From the NCBI RefSeq assembly GCF_022024035.1, contig NZ_CP091787.1, forward strand, positions 930,001 through 994,000: a stretch of 64,000 nt of DNA, written 5' to 3'. Below are positions 19,093 to 28,000 of the stretch, one piece after another. Source of the DNA: Prevotella sp. E13-17 (GTDB lineage Bacteria > Bacteroidota > Bacteroidia > Bacteroidales > Bacteroidaceae). Below the pieces are notes generated by a model. That model worked only from the letters and a program-made list of their open reading frames with translations. It did no database searches and was not told where the DNA came from. The position numbers were made by a program, and so were the translations under genes. How positions within the stretch are numbered: the first letter of the stretch is position 1; each line of letters opens with the position of its first letter.

Positions 19093-20118
19093 ATGAAAGT
19101 AGCTATTGTAGGTGCAAGTGGAGCAGTGGGACAGGAGTTCCTGAGACTGCTCGATGAGAGAAACTTCCCCATGGATGAATTGGTATTGTTTGGCTCCGAG
19201 CGTTCGGCTGGTCGCACATATAAGTTCCGTGGTAAGGATATCGAAGTGAAACTGCTGAAGCATGGCGACGATTTCAAGGATATTGATATCGCCTTCACAT
19301 CGGCAGGTGCTGGCACCTCAAAAGAGTTTGCAGAAGACATCACCCGCTATGGCTGCGTGATGATCGACAACTCGAGCGCTTTCCGCATGGACGACGATGT
19401 GCCCTTGGTAGTGCCCGAGTGCAATGCTGAGGATGCGCTGAAGCGCCCTCGTGGCATCATTGCCAACCCCAACTGTACCACCATCATGATGGTCGTCGTG
19501 CTGCAGCCACTGGAGCAGCTGTCGCACATCAAGCGCATCCACGTCAGCTCTTACCAGAGCGCCAGTGGTGCCGGTGCCGCTGCTATGGCCGAACTGCAGC
19601 AGCAGTACAAAGAGATTGTGGAGACTGGCGAGGTGAAGACCATCAAGAAATTCCCCCACCAGCTGGCATACAACGTGATTCCCCAGATCGACGTGTTCCA
19701 GCCCAACGGCTATACCAAGGAAGAGATGAAGATGTACAACGAGACACGCAAGATTATGCATACCGATGCCAAGTGCTCGGCCATGTGTGTGCGCGTCAGC
19801 TCGCTGCGCTCTCACTCTGAGTCGGTGTGGATCGAGACCGAGGCACCCATCTCTGTCGAGGATGCCCAGAAAGCCATCGCAGCAGCTCCCGGCTGCACGC
19901 TGGTAGACGATCCCGCCACATTGACCTATCCCATGCCGCTGGAGACAGCCGGCAAGGACGACGTCTTCGTAGGTCGTGTGCGCAAAGACCTGGCCGACGA
20001 GAATGGACTCACCTTCTGGCTCAGTGGCGACCAGATTCGCAAGGGCGCAGCCCTCAACGCCGTTCAGATTGGCGAGTACTTGGTCAAAGAGAAGGCTTTG
20101 CCTTGCTTTGGTAAGTAA
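19093..20118 (+). CDS. asd: aspartate-semialdehyde dehydrogenase
   Basis: A 341-residue cytoplasmic enzyme that reduces aspartyl phosphate to aspartate semialdehyde, the branch point to lysine, diaminopimelate, threonine and methionine. The N-terminal NADPH-binding motif is [15 protein letters not shown]. The active-site Cys is in [27 protein letters not shown] and the later [13 protein letters not shown] are typical of the bacterial family. Length is normal. The gene stands alone with its own promoter and a terminator. Confidence 0.97.
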   Translation: MKVAIVGASGAVGQEFLRLLDERNFPMDELVLFGSERSAGRTYKFRGKDIEVKLLKHGDDFKDIDIAFTSAGAGTSKEFAEDITRYGCVMIDNSSAFRMDDDVPLVVPECNAEDALKRPRGIIANPNCTTIMMVVVLQPLEQLSHIKRIHVSSYQSASGAGAAAMAELQQQYKEIVETGEVKTIKKFPHQLAYNVIPQIDVFQPNGYTKEEMKMYNETRKIMHTDAKCSAMCVRVSSLRSHSESVWIETEAPISVEDAQKAIAAAPGCTLVDDPATLTYPMPLETAGKDDVFVGRVRKDLADENGLTFWLSGDQIRKGAALNAVQIGEYLVKEKALPCFGK

Positions 20119-20186
20119 GGACCGACGGATGGTCGCAGGCCCTTTGGGCTATTAAAAAAGTTGTTAATAACTGAAACCTTGATAAG

Positions 20187-20248
20187 AGCCTGGTATTGCC
20201 AAGCATGCCGATATCATCGGAGTCTTGCCATGCCAGGCTTTATTTTTT
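20187..20248 (+). terminator. asd terminator with a long imperfect stem
   Basis: agcctggtattgccaag (from 20187) pairs with cttgccatgccaggct (to 20239) with a few mismatches, and an inner ccgatatcatcgg hairpin fills the loop. TTTATTTTTTC follows. Confidence 0.65.
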
Positions 20249-20259
20249 CGCCAGAATTA

Positions 20260-20291
20260 TTTGGCTATTTCAGTAAAAAATAGTACTTTTG
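20260..20291 (+). promoter_or_regulatory. promoter of tRNA-Leu
   Basis: TTTG (20260-20263), a 20-bp spacer and TACTTTTG (20284-20291), 21 bp before the tRNA 5' end. Confidence 0.7.
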
Positions 20292-20312
20292 CATCCGCTA
20301 TCGCAACAATAT

Positions 20313-20394
20313 GCGCCTGTGGCGGAATTGGTAGACGCGCTAGACTTAGGATCTAGTGTCTCGCGACGTGCAGGTTCGAGTCCTGTCAGGCGCA
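20313..20394 (+). tRNA. tRNA-Leu (anticodon UAG)
   Basis: The acceptor arms GCGCCTG (20313-20319) and CAGGCGC (20387-20393) pair perfectly, and A20394 is the discriminator. The D arm GGAATTGGTAGACGC, anticodon stem CTAGA/TCTAG with loop CTTAGGA (anticodon TAG), a long variable arm and the T arm GCAGG-TTCGAGT-CCTGT are all present, as expected of a class II leucine tRNA. CCA is not encoded. The sequence downstream is an accessory patch, but no integrase or duplicated tRNA end was seen. Confidence 0.97.
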
Positions 20395-20400
20395 CAAACA

Positions 20401-20435
20401 AAAAAAGGAAATCCAATCGGGGATTTCCTTTTTTG
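20401..20435 (+). terminator. tRNA-Leu terminator
   Basis: aaaaaaggaaatcc (20401-20414) and ggatttcctttttt (20421-20434) form a perfect stem with a 6-nt loop and a T-run. Confidence 0.85.
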
Positions 20436-20485
20436 TTCTTTATTATAGACTTTCCTCTCTCTCTTCGGAGGGGATGGTTCAGCTC

Positions 20486-20875
20486 AGTTGCAATTGCGTA
20501 GGTTTCGCGATGCTCCCAGAGTATTGAATTGGCATTTCCAGAGTCTAGAGAGGGTCGTTTTAAAGTCTAAAAGCACGTATTCTAAAGTCTAGTAGAGGCG
20601 TTTCTAAAGTCTAAAACCGAAGCTATCATTTCAGGTCTAGTCCCTGAATGCTCTACATCCAGCCCTTAGAACAACCGCATCCAGGGGCTAAAACGACCCG
20701 TTCCAGGGGCTGGATGCGCCACATCTAGGGGCTGGGCGGACATCAAAAGTAAAGCTATTACAACGCAAAAGCGAAACTATAACAAGACGAAAGCAGAACT
20801 ATGACAGTGCGAAACCGTTCCTATCCCGACCAAGAACGCTCCGGACCCTCCCGAGGGAGGGAGACATCCTGTCCT
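20486..20875 (+). repeat. non-coding element with 22-bp period, copy 1
   Basis: From 20518 to 20847 the sequence divides into fifteen consecutive 22-bp units with no gap. Units 2-5 share AGTCT near the start. Units 7-10 share TCCAGGGGCT or a close variant in the middle. Units 11-14 share AAAGC..AACTAT. The 22-bp phase carries across the changes of motif. Neighbouring units within a block agree at about 13-16 of 22 positions. The flanks are GTTGCAATTGCG on the left and a CCCTCCCGAGGGAGGG palindrome on the right. It does not code for protein. A near-identical inverted copy lies at 49308-49701. Its right edge coincides with the point where an open reading frame is cut (20777-21049). Confidence 0.85.
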
Positions 20876-21049
20876 TTTGGGTATTCCAGATTCAACAAAT
20901 ATCCGCACGCTATCATGACCATTAACCACAGTATTGATATAATAATTTCCCTTATCTTTGGTCATTGTAAAACTTGTCTGACCAAAAGTCGCCACCGCGG
21001 AAACGTAAAATAGCGATAAGATGCCTGCACGTTTAATGTTTTGATTCAT
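20777..21049 (-). pseudogene. secreted-protein gene truncated by the 22-bp-period element
   Basis: The first 57 codons (21049 down to about 20879) read as a normal exported protein: signal peptide to about residue 23 (ending TFGQ), then TMTKDKGNYYINTVVNGHD and RIFVESGIP. After this point the frame enters the repeat element and continues for 33 meaningless codons, rich in Gly, Pro and Cys, to a stop. The 3' part of the gene is not found on the other side of the element. No family could be assigned; the pattern loosely recalls retropepsin-like secreted proteins of Bacteroidales. Confidence 0.65.
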
Positions 21050-21110
21050 CTTATTCTATATTTTATTGTGAATCTTTCTTGCAAAGAAAGTTCTTCAAAT
21101 TAACTAAACT

Positions 21111-21662
21111 CTATTTAAACCTCCTTACGACCGTAAAATTAATATAGCCATTATTATGAAAGGGTCTAATATCATTTATCGTCATTTTTTTTATTTGATG
21201 TAATATATTGAACATTCGTTTAGATGATATGTCTTTTTCCATTAAACCATAGCTTGATAATTCCACCAAAATGATATTCCCTTTTGTATCTATTGATAAA
21301 ATGACAAATATTAAACGATGATTTTTATATAATCTTTTTTTTTCTTTGTTTGATAGCTCTTTATCAATAATATCTAAAATGCGTTTGACATACATTTTCT
21401 CTGAGTTGTGAGAAATGAATACACCATTATCGACAGATAATTTTTCAAGCTGATTATCTATTTTTTGTTGAATATAATTATTATAATCGTCTTGCAGATG
21501 ATAAGAAAATCTCTCTATCATATCCGCATTTTTCTCTAAGCAAGTCCTTTCTATTTTATATTTCGATGAAATGAGTATAGTCTGAGAATATGAACTAAAT
21601 GTGAATATTAAAAATAGTGATAATAATACTGTTTTTCTAATGTTTTGCTTCATTGTCTTCAA
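21111..21662 (-). CDS. small secreted protein of unknown function, AT-rich
   Basis: A 183-residue protein with a signal peptide (ending SYSQ near residue 27). The mature part is charged and helix-forming in the middle (RFSYHLQDDYNNYIQQKID). The C-terminal half reads HRLIFVILSIDTKGNIILVELS and ends in INFTVVRRFK, a layout that resembles TonB C-terminal-like beta-alpha-beta sequences, though the link is weak. The DNA is much richer in A+T than the flanking housekeeping genes, which suggests transfer. The start at 21662 was kept; Met4 (21653) is equally possible. Not recognised as a known family. Confidence 0.6.
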   Translation of the reverse strand: MKTMKQNIRKTVLLSLFLIFTFSSYSQTILISSKYKIERTCLEKNADMIERFSYHLQDDYNNYIQQKIDNQLEKLSVDNGVFISHNSEKMYVKRILDIIDKELSNKEKKRLYKNHRLIFVILSIDTKGNIILVELSSYGLMEKDISSKRMFNILHQIKKMTINDIRPFHNNGYINFTVVRRFK

Positions 21663-21681
21663 TATTTTAAATGACCCATAG

Positions 21682-22083
21682 CTATTCTTCGGAATCTACA
21701 AGGACATTGCGAGGAAGAAGATCCCATACCTCGTATGTGGCGTTCTTGAAACGTCCTTCTGTAGACGTCTTCTCAAATCCGAGTGCTGCCATATAGGTGT
21801 CAATCATTATTTGGGTAGCAGGATGAGCACTTGCAATTCTTGGTTGCGCGATAACTGGTTGAACTGTACGGCCATCGAAACCTGCAAAACCATAGAAAGA
21901 GTAAGCAGCTGCACGTTGCTCTACCTCAAAACGGTTTACATCTGCTTGGCTAGTTCCAAGTTGCGTTTCATGTACTGCGCAAAGTCGTATGAGCTCATTG
22001 GCGATTGCTGCGATGCGGCTATTTTCCGCATCTTGCGCTCCGTTACTTCCTTGTGGAACTGGTTAAAAAATATCATAATCCAT
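21682..22083 (-). pseudogene. remnant of a polyvalent-protein kinase-like gene
   Basis: An ATG at 22081-22083 opens a frame that hits TAA after six codons (22063-22065). The same frame then stays open for 126 codons to TAG at 21682-21684. The readable part includes SRIAAIANELIRLCAVHE, AYSFYGFAGFDGRTVQPVI, YMAALGFEKT, and KNATYEVWDLLPRNVLVD. That resembles the serine/threonine kinase-like domain found in phage and conjugative-element polyvalent proteins, where '..V.DL.PRNVL.D..GDI.V.D' is the ending; here it stops right after VLVDSEE. A second frame (22076-21936) codes for a possible 46-residue peptide over the same DNA. A -7 box, TATCTTTG (complement of 22104-22111), lies upstream. Probably a decayed mobile-element gene. 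Confidence 0.45.
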
Positions 22084-22103
22084 CTTTGTTTATACTACTT
22101 CGG

Positions 22104-22135
22104 CAAAGATAAGATTAATTTGCAAAACAAACAAG
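22104..22135 (-). promoter_or_regulatory. promoter candidate before the kinase-like remnant
   Basis: TATCTTTG (complement of 22104-22111), a 20-bp spacer and CTTG (complement of 22132-22135). The ATG of the remnant is 21 bp downstream. Confidence 0.4.
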
Positions 22136-22222
22136 TAAAAACCGGGAAATGTTGCTGTAAGAATAATATAAAGGCTCACTCTGAGCGCGCTGTTCTATGG
22201 GAATCGGGGTGAGCTTGTTGGG

Positions 22223-22294
22223 TGCAAATATAGTATAATTGCACTAAAGTAGTGCAGAAATCATATCAAAATTGCACTATTGTAGTGCAATTTT
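22223..22294. repeat. 72-bp direct repeat A flanking the ATPase gene
   Basis: Identical to 23543-23614 except for one base (22267 C, 23587 A). It contains two palindromes: TGCACTA-AAG-TAGTGCA (22240-22256) and the perfect AAAATTGCACTA-TTG-TAGTGCAATTTT (22268-22294), with centres 33 bp apart. On the minus strand it also carries a -7-like TATATTTG (complement of 22225-22232). Confidence 0.9.
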
Positions 22295-22344
22295 GATAAG
22301 GGAGGGACGATGGACAAATCTTCAATCGTTATTCCATTTTTACA

Positions 22345-23517
22345 TTAATACATCAACCCGAAGGCCCAAAGGGGGATAATGTTGCCTGAGCCGAATTCAA
22401 TATCGTCTTTCACAATATAGCCTTCTTTGGCAGTGGTTATTTGTTTCTTACCCTTATTCTTTCCGCCTACCTCAAATGTCTTTCCATCTATCTCAAAGTC
22501 GCTGATGCGTGAACTGATGACATCTGAAACGATACGCATCTGGTTGTAGAAGAATGTTTCGCGGATGTTGCCAATATCAGTGGTCGGTCCTCCTAATAGG
22601 TATGCGATGTTAGGGTTGTCTAGATATACTTTCTCGACTTTTCCAATTCCTCTGATGCCACCAGTGTTATCACGCAGCTGGCCAATCATACCAGCCTGTT
22701 CTATATAAAGGAAATAGTCTGGTAATATATTTCGGCTCACACCAACTACTGTCGATAATGAATCCATGACTGGTTTGAAAGGCACACTTTGGGCAATAAC
22801 AGATAAAAGTTTCTTCAGCTTTCTACCTGTAGAGGCAGTCATGTTGGCAAATTGCGGTATGTCAACCTCCATCGTTTGGTTGATAACTTGACGAAGTTTC
22901 AACTCAAAGTCTGAATCACTGGAGAAGGGATAATAGCCCCTCTTCAGATAGTCGCGGAACAATGGAAGCGGATGATTGACATCGGCCACAACTGCCTTCA
23001 ACGCTAAGACGTCTTCTAATGTATAAATAGAAGCGTCTATGTTGTGAAACAGTTTAAGATACTCTCTGAACGATAGGCCTTGCATCATAAAGATTGGTGC
23101 TCTGCGGCTTAAGTCAGAAAAGCCTTTATATATATCGAGTACCGATGAACCTGTGAAGCCGATCTTTACATCTGGATGTGAATCGTATATCTGTTTTAAC
23201 TCGCGCGACCAGTTTTCATACTTATGTATCTCGTCTATAAATATTTGCTCGCCACCTTCTTTAATAAACTCATCCACAGTGTCAACGAGATTGTGCGATG
23301 AAAAATATAAGTGGTCTGCACTTATATACAGTATGTTTCTTGAATTCCTGTGCTCCTTGATATACTGCAGAATCATTGTGGATTTACCTATACCACGTGG
23401 TCCAACAAGTCCAAACATCCTCGAATCCCAGCTAATTTGGTCAAACATATAGCGGTGAAAGGTTGAAGTGGTTTGCTTCAACTGGCCTTCCATAAATTCA
23501 ATGAGCGTGATGTCCAT
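22345..23517 (-). CDS. AAA-type ATPase of the AAA_14/DUF4143 kind
   Basis: A 390-residue cytoplasmic P-loop ATPase. Walker A is GPRGIGKST (residues 39-47), Walker B IFIDEIHKYENW, a sensor region FTGSSVLDIYKG, and an arginine-rich LSRRAPIFMMQGLSFREYL that is typical of this family. The C-terminal half (about 200-390) is the winged-helix plus nuclease-fold-like DUF4143 region (FFYNQMRIVSD.., YIVKDDIEFG). Such ATPases occur in many copies in Bacteroidales and their function is not established. The gene sits inside a unit bounded by two 72-bp direct repeats. The upstream repeat supplies its promoter and two operator-like palindromes, so it may be controlled by a dimeric DNA-binding protein. Confidence 0.85.
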   Translation of the reverse strand: MDITLIEFMEGQLKQTTSTFHRYMFDQISWDSRMFGLVGPRGIGKSTMILQYIKEHRNSRNILYISADHLYFSSHNLVDTVDEFIKEGGEQIFIDEIHKYENWSRELKQIYDSHPDVKIGFTGSSVLDIYKGFSDLSRRAPIFMMQGLSFREYLKLFHNIDASIYTLEDVLALKAVVADVNHPLPLFRDYLKRGYYPFSSDSDFELKLRQVINQTMEVDIPQFANMTASTGRKLKKLLSVIAQSVPFKPVMDSLSTVVGVSRNILPDYFLYIEQAGMIGQLRDNTGGIRGIGKVEKVYLDNPNIAYLLGGPTTDIGNIRETFFYNQMRIVSDVISSRISDFEIDGKTFEVGGKNKGKKQITTAKEGYIVKDDIEFGSGNIIPLWAFGLMY

Positions 23518-23542
23518 AAGCGTTATTTCTTTATTATTTCAC

Positions 23543-23614
23543 TGCAAATATAGTATAATTGCACTAAAGTAGTGCAGAAATCATATAAAAATTGCACTAT
23601 TGTAGTGCAATTTT
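23543..23614. repeat. 72-bp direct repeat B, upstream of the ATPase gene
   Basis: The second copy of the repeat at 22223-22294, exactly 1320 bp away in the same orientation. On the minus strand TATATTTG (complement of 23545-23552) fits a -7 box 27 bp upstream of the ATPase ATG. The two TGCACTA-N3-TAGTGCA palindromes lie just upstream, in the position of operators overlapping the -33 region. Confidence 0.9.
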
Positions 23615-23685
23615 AACAAATAAAGGTGCTCTTATATGCATATTTACTCGCTACGAATAATAATTATTCTGAAATTGTAAATAGT

Positions 23686-23724
23686 AAAGCCCCGCACTGT
23701 GATAGACTCCAGTGCGGGGCTTTT
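23686..23724 (-). terminator. terminator downstream of the lipoprotein gene
   Basis: aaagccccgcactg and cagtgcggggcttt form a 14-bp perfect stem. It has T-rich sequence on both strands and can act in both directions. Confidence 0.75.
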
Positions 23725-23750
23725 GGTGTTATAACACGCGCTCTGTTTTG

Positions 23751-24221
23751 TTAGCGCTCTTCCAGTCTTGTATCGAAATAGACTGTCAGGGTTGGCGTGT
23801 AGGTGTTGGCCAGGCTGATGACCAGCTGACCCTTGTCGCCCTTCCAGACGGCCTCTTTGCGATCCTCGCCCTTGCTCTTGTAGTCGGGCATGCCGTAGAG
23901 CTCAGCATATTGGTCGCGTTTCTGCTGCCACAGCTGTCGAGTGCTGTCGTTGGTGGTGGCACTGAAGGTTTCCTGGATGACCAGAATGGTGTCGTTGTTG
24001 TTCTGGATAGACAGGTTGTAGGCCTTAGAGCCGGGCTTCACCAAGCTGATGACCACGCCATCGGTGTTGGCCGTGTCGATGACTAGACCGCGGGCTTTCA
24101 TGGAATCGACAAACTGAGAGGTGGGCATGTCGAGCGACAGACCTTCGTAGGCCATATATTCTCGTTTGCCACAGGCGCAGAGCATCAATAATGCTGCGCA
24201 AGCAAATAATAGTTTCTTCAT
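23751..24221 (-). CDS. small lipoprotein of unknown function
   Basis: A 156-residue protein with a lipoprotein signal peptide; the lipobox is LCAC followed by GKRE, with the acylated Cys near residue 18. The mature part has a SMKARG segment and alternating strands (ILVIQETFSATTNDSTRQLW, GQLVISLANTYTPTLTVYFD). No family was recognised. The start MKKLLFAC was chosen over a Met 13 codons upstream because it begins the signal peptide. The gene lies 35 bp after the SIMPL gene and is probably co-transcribed with it. Confidence 0.72.
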   Translation of the reverse strand: MKKLLFACAALLMLCACGKREYMAYEGLSLDMPTSQFVDSMKARGLVIDTANTDGVVISLVKPGSKAYNLSIQNNNDTILVIQETFSATTNDSTRQLWQQKRDQYAELYGMPDYKSKGEDRKEAVWKGDKGQLVISLANTYTPTLTVYFDTRLEER

Positions 24222-24256
24222 TTCTTTGTACTTGTATTTTCTTCTTGATAAATGAA

Positions 24257-24943
24257 TCAATCTTCGAGCGAGTAGGTGATGGTGGTCACCACGCGCAATT
24301 TCTTAATGTATGGCGTGTTCTGGTCGCGGTCTTCAATCTCGAACTGTCCCTGTCCGGCCGTCTGGATGTTGCCTAGTTCGGCATTGCTGGCGTCAGCAAA
24401 CTGCTCGGCGGTCTTCTGTGCGTTCTTGATAGCCTCGGCCATCATCTCGGGTTTCATCTGCTGGAACGAAGCATACTCGTAGTTGGGGTAGCTGCTGTCT
24501 ATCGCCACGCCCTGCTTCAGCAGTTCGCCCTGCTTGTAGATGGTCTGGTTCACCTCCTTCACCTTGTTGGTGGCTACGGTGACGGTGGTGTTGATGATAT
24601 AGCGGAAGTTCTTTTGGTTGTCGCCCCATTCGCGAGCCTCCAGATCGGTCACGGAGGGAGCGTTGACCGTTATCTCCTGTTCGCTGATGCCGTTGGCCTT
24701 GAGGAAAGCTTTGATCTTGTCGGTCTGCACGTTGATGCGCTCATAGAGGGCAGGCAGATCGTTGCCCGTCTCCTTGGTCGAGATGCTCCACGTTACCTTG
24801 TCGGCATTCACCTCGCGTTCGGCCAGTCCTTTCACGGTGACCTTGCGGTCTTTGTTGGCAAATGTGTTGATGCCCGACTTGATGCATAATCCCAGCACGA
24901 TGATACCGACAGCCAGGATCAGAGATTCTTTAATTCTGTTCAT
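24257..24943 (-). CDS. SIMPL domain (DUF541) protein, membrane-anchored
   Basis: A 228-residue protein with one N-terminal membrane segment (about residues 6-28). A SIMPL/DUF541 domain follows: [20 protein letters not shown], then [21 protein letters not shown] and the C-terminal [11 protein letters not shown]. Proteins of this family (for example YggE and BP26) are periplasmic or outer-membrane associated and linked to oxidative stress, but the mechanism is unknown. It is the first gene of a two-gene unit with the lipoprotein. Confidence 0.83.
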   Translation of the reverse strand: MNRIKESLILAVGIIVLGLCIKSGINTFANKDRKVTVKGLAEREVNADKVTWSISTKETGNDLPALYERINVQTDKIKAFLKANGISEQEITVNAPSVTDLEAREWGDNQKNFRYIINTTVTVATNKVKEVNQTIYKQGELLKQGVAIDSSYPNYEYASFQQMKPEMMAEAIKNAQKTAEQFADASNAELGNIQTAGQGQFEIEDRDQNTPYIKKLRVVTTITYSLED

Positions 24944-24954
24944 AGTTAGTTGTA

Positions 24955-25007
24955 TTAAAAAATTGCTTGCAAATTAACGAAACAATTCGCAAACTTGCAA
25001 GCAATTT
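24955..25007 (-). terminator. terminator of the mannan-type PUL operon
   Basis: aaattgcttgcaa (24960-24972) and ttgcaagcaattt (24995-25007) are perfectly complementary. On the minus strand the stem is followed by TTTTTTAATAC. It lies 45 bp after the stop of the last PUL gene. Confidence 0.75.
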
Positions 25008-25052
25008 CTATTAAAAGTGTTTAAATGTGCGACTTTTCGGCGCCAGACACAT

Positions 25053-28000
25053 TTATTTATGCATAAATTTATAGGTCTGTCCGTTGGCACGGCGCAACAC
25101 GTTCAGGCCAGCTACGGGGCTATTGACCTTCATGCCCAGGCTGTTGTAGATGGTGTCTTGTGCAGAGACAGCAGCATGGGGCGCAGTGATGCCGGCAGGC
25201 GATGAGTTGGTGTTGATCATCTTCTGGTTGGCAGCCTTGACGCGGTCCTCAACAACCTTAATCACCGCACGGTCGTAAGTCATCAGTCCGTTGACTTCGG
25301 TCTCTACGTCGGTGGTTTGTGTATAGACGGCTGCAGCAAAGCAAGCCTTGTCGCCATTGAACGTGGTGCCCTGGCCCAGACGGGTAATGATGTCGGCATA
25401 GTGCTCGTAGCGATCGGTGACGCCTTCGATGGTGCCGTTGTCATTATAGGTGGTGGCAAACTTCTCGTACCAGCGGTGGCCTTCGACGTTGAGGCCCAGA
25501 CCACCATATTCTCCCAGCACCAACGGCTTTTCAGGGTCGTTGAAGTCGATCACGGGATCTACGTAGCAGTGAAGGTCAACCATATCGCCGGCGCCCTTGT
25601 GGTGGTTACCACCAGAGGCGGGGTTGATAACACGGCTGCCATCCAGCTCGCGGGTGTAGTCGCAGATGGCCTTGGTCTTGAACTGACCCCAGCTCTCGTT
25701 GAACGGTGTCCACACCACGATGCAAGGATAGTTGTAGCACTGGTTGATGATGGCCTTCCACTCGTTCTTGAAGACGCTCTCAACGGCGGTTGAGATGCTG
25801 CCGTCGCCATTGTACCACTCGCGCTGTACCCATCCCTCGTTGCCACCGAAGGTAGAGGGCATGTCCTGCCATACCATCAGACCGAGGCGGTCGCAGTGGT
25901 AGTACCAGCGGGCGGGCTCAACCTTCATGTGCTTACGAATCATGTTGAAACCCCACTCTTTGGTCTTTTTGATGTCATAGACCAGAGCCTCGTCGGTAGG
26001 TGCGGTGTAGATGCCGTCGGGCCAATAGCCTTGGTCGAGAGGGCCAAGGTGGAACAGTGGCTCATTGTTGAGCATCAGTCGCCAGTAGCCGTTGGCATCC
26101 TTGCCATAGGAAATCTTGCGCAGGGCGGCATAACTCTTCACGTGGTCAACCTCCTGACCGTTGCTCAGGTAGATAATCTCCAGGTCGTAGAGGTTGGGGT
26201 GATAGGGCGTCCATAGCTTGCATGACTGTGCGTCCAGCTGACAATCGACAGTCGCAGAGGCATTCACGGTCTGCTCGCTGATGATGGTGTTGCCATTCTT
26301 CAGCAACACTTTCACCTGATCGCTCTCGCTGGGTTTGTTCAGTGTGATGTTCAGATTGAAACGGCTGTTGTCAACATCGGGCGTACATTTCATATTGTAC
26401 ACATACTTCTGGTTCACGGGTTCCAACCATACGGTCTGCCAGATGCCAGAGCAGGGGGTGTACCAGATGGTGGTTGACTCGCTGTTGATGCGCTGTTTGC
26501 CCACGGGCTGCTTGCTGATGTCGGTGGGATCAAGCACTTTCACCACGAGGGTGTTGGTGCCTTCTTGCAGCGCAGCGGTGATGTCGAAAGAGAAGTTGGT
26601 GAAACCACCGTTGTGGGTGCCGATACGCTTGCCGTTCAGATAGATGGCTGCATTATAGTCAACAGCACCGAAGTTCAGACGGATGTTCTTGCCGTTCCAT
26701 TCTGCCGGAATGGTGAACTCGCGCTTATACCACAGGGCCTCGTCGGCATCCAACTGGCGCTTCACACCCGAAAGACTCGACTCAATGGGGTAGGGAACCA
26801 GGATTTTTCCTTCGAAGTTCTCGGGCTGGCTGGCATTGGTCTTGGTGATGGCATAGTCCCACAGACCATTCAGGTTTTGCCATTCCTTGCGCTCAAACTG
26901 AGGACGTGGATACTCGGGCAGTGGGTTGTCGGCTTTCACGTCTTTAGTGAAGACAGACTGCAGACCGCCTTCAACGGGTTTCCATTCTGTCTGCACGGTG
27001 GGCTTGGGAGCAATCTTATCCATGAGCACCTTCATCCAGTGACCACCGATCACGGAACGGGCGCGGAAGCCACGAGCAGAACCGTTGCCGTTGGTCCAGT
27101 ACCAGTCGCTGAGCGGCCAGCGGGTCGGAGTCTCGTTGGCATACTTATAGACGCGGTCGGCAAACTGCAGGAAGGTCTCAGTGTCGGGAGCCATTGGCGC
27201 TGCCCACATCACCCAGTCGCTCTTGGTGTATGCCTCACGACTGTCGAGTGGCAGACCGTAGGTGTTCTGCTTGGTCAGGTAGTACTTGATCTCGCGGCGC
27301 ATGACGTCGGGCGAGAACATGTTCAGGCCCCACAGCTTATCCCACACCAGGTTGTACTTGATGCTCCATGTGTTGCTACGGTCGAAGGCCAGCTTATAGT
27401 GGTCGCCATCGCGGGCGTCAACTTCCCAGATCTTTGCCATCTGGCGAGCCTTCTCTTCGTAAGGCTTCCAGTCGCTCTCCTTGAAACCATATATGCGTGC
27501 AATCTCAGCGTAGGCGGCCACACCGAAGATGGCTTTCAGGGAGAGGTTGGCATTGTGAGCCCAGTGGCCGGCAAAGTCGTCGGTACACAACTGGTTAGAG
27601 GGGTCTTGTCCGTTGTCGCGCAGGTAGTTGGCCCACTGGCGCAGTGTGAGGATGTCTGCTCGGCTCAGCCAATTGGCATTGCCGTCGATACGGCAGATGG
27701 CTGCAACGAGGGTCAGAATGTTACCGCTCTCCTCAATAGGCATGTTGCCAGCGAAGCCACCACCAGCGTCAGGACGTGTGATGGAGTAAACCTGTCCGTT
27801 GGCGTGAGGATAGGTTCCGAGGTCGTGGGCTGCAAATTGGCTGAAGCCCCAGCGGCTGCTGCGGCAATAATCCAAGATAGAACGAATCATGCCTTTCTGC
27901 AGGTCTGTGTTGTAGCAGAGGAACAGAGGTGCCTCGGGGTAGGTGAGGTCAACGGTGTTCACACAACCGTTAGAGTTGTTCTCTTTCGAGAAATACAGCA

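Noticed and set aside
20486..20875. Reading the 22-bp-period element as a CRISPR array or plasmid-type origin
   Set aside because: There is no alternation of identical repeats with unrelated spacers and no cas gene; no Rep gene or plasmid backbone is nearby. The iteron-like spacing is noted only as an analogy.
20313..23750. Integrative element inserted at tRNA-Leu
   Set aside because: The patch is accessory in character, but no integrase gene and no duplicated tRNA 3' end were found in the window.
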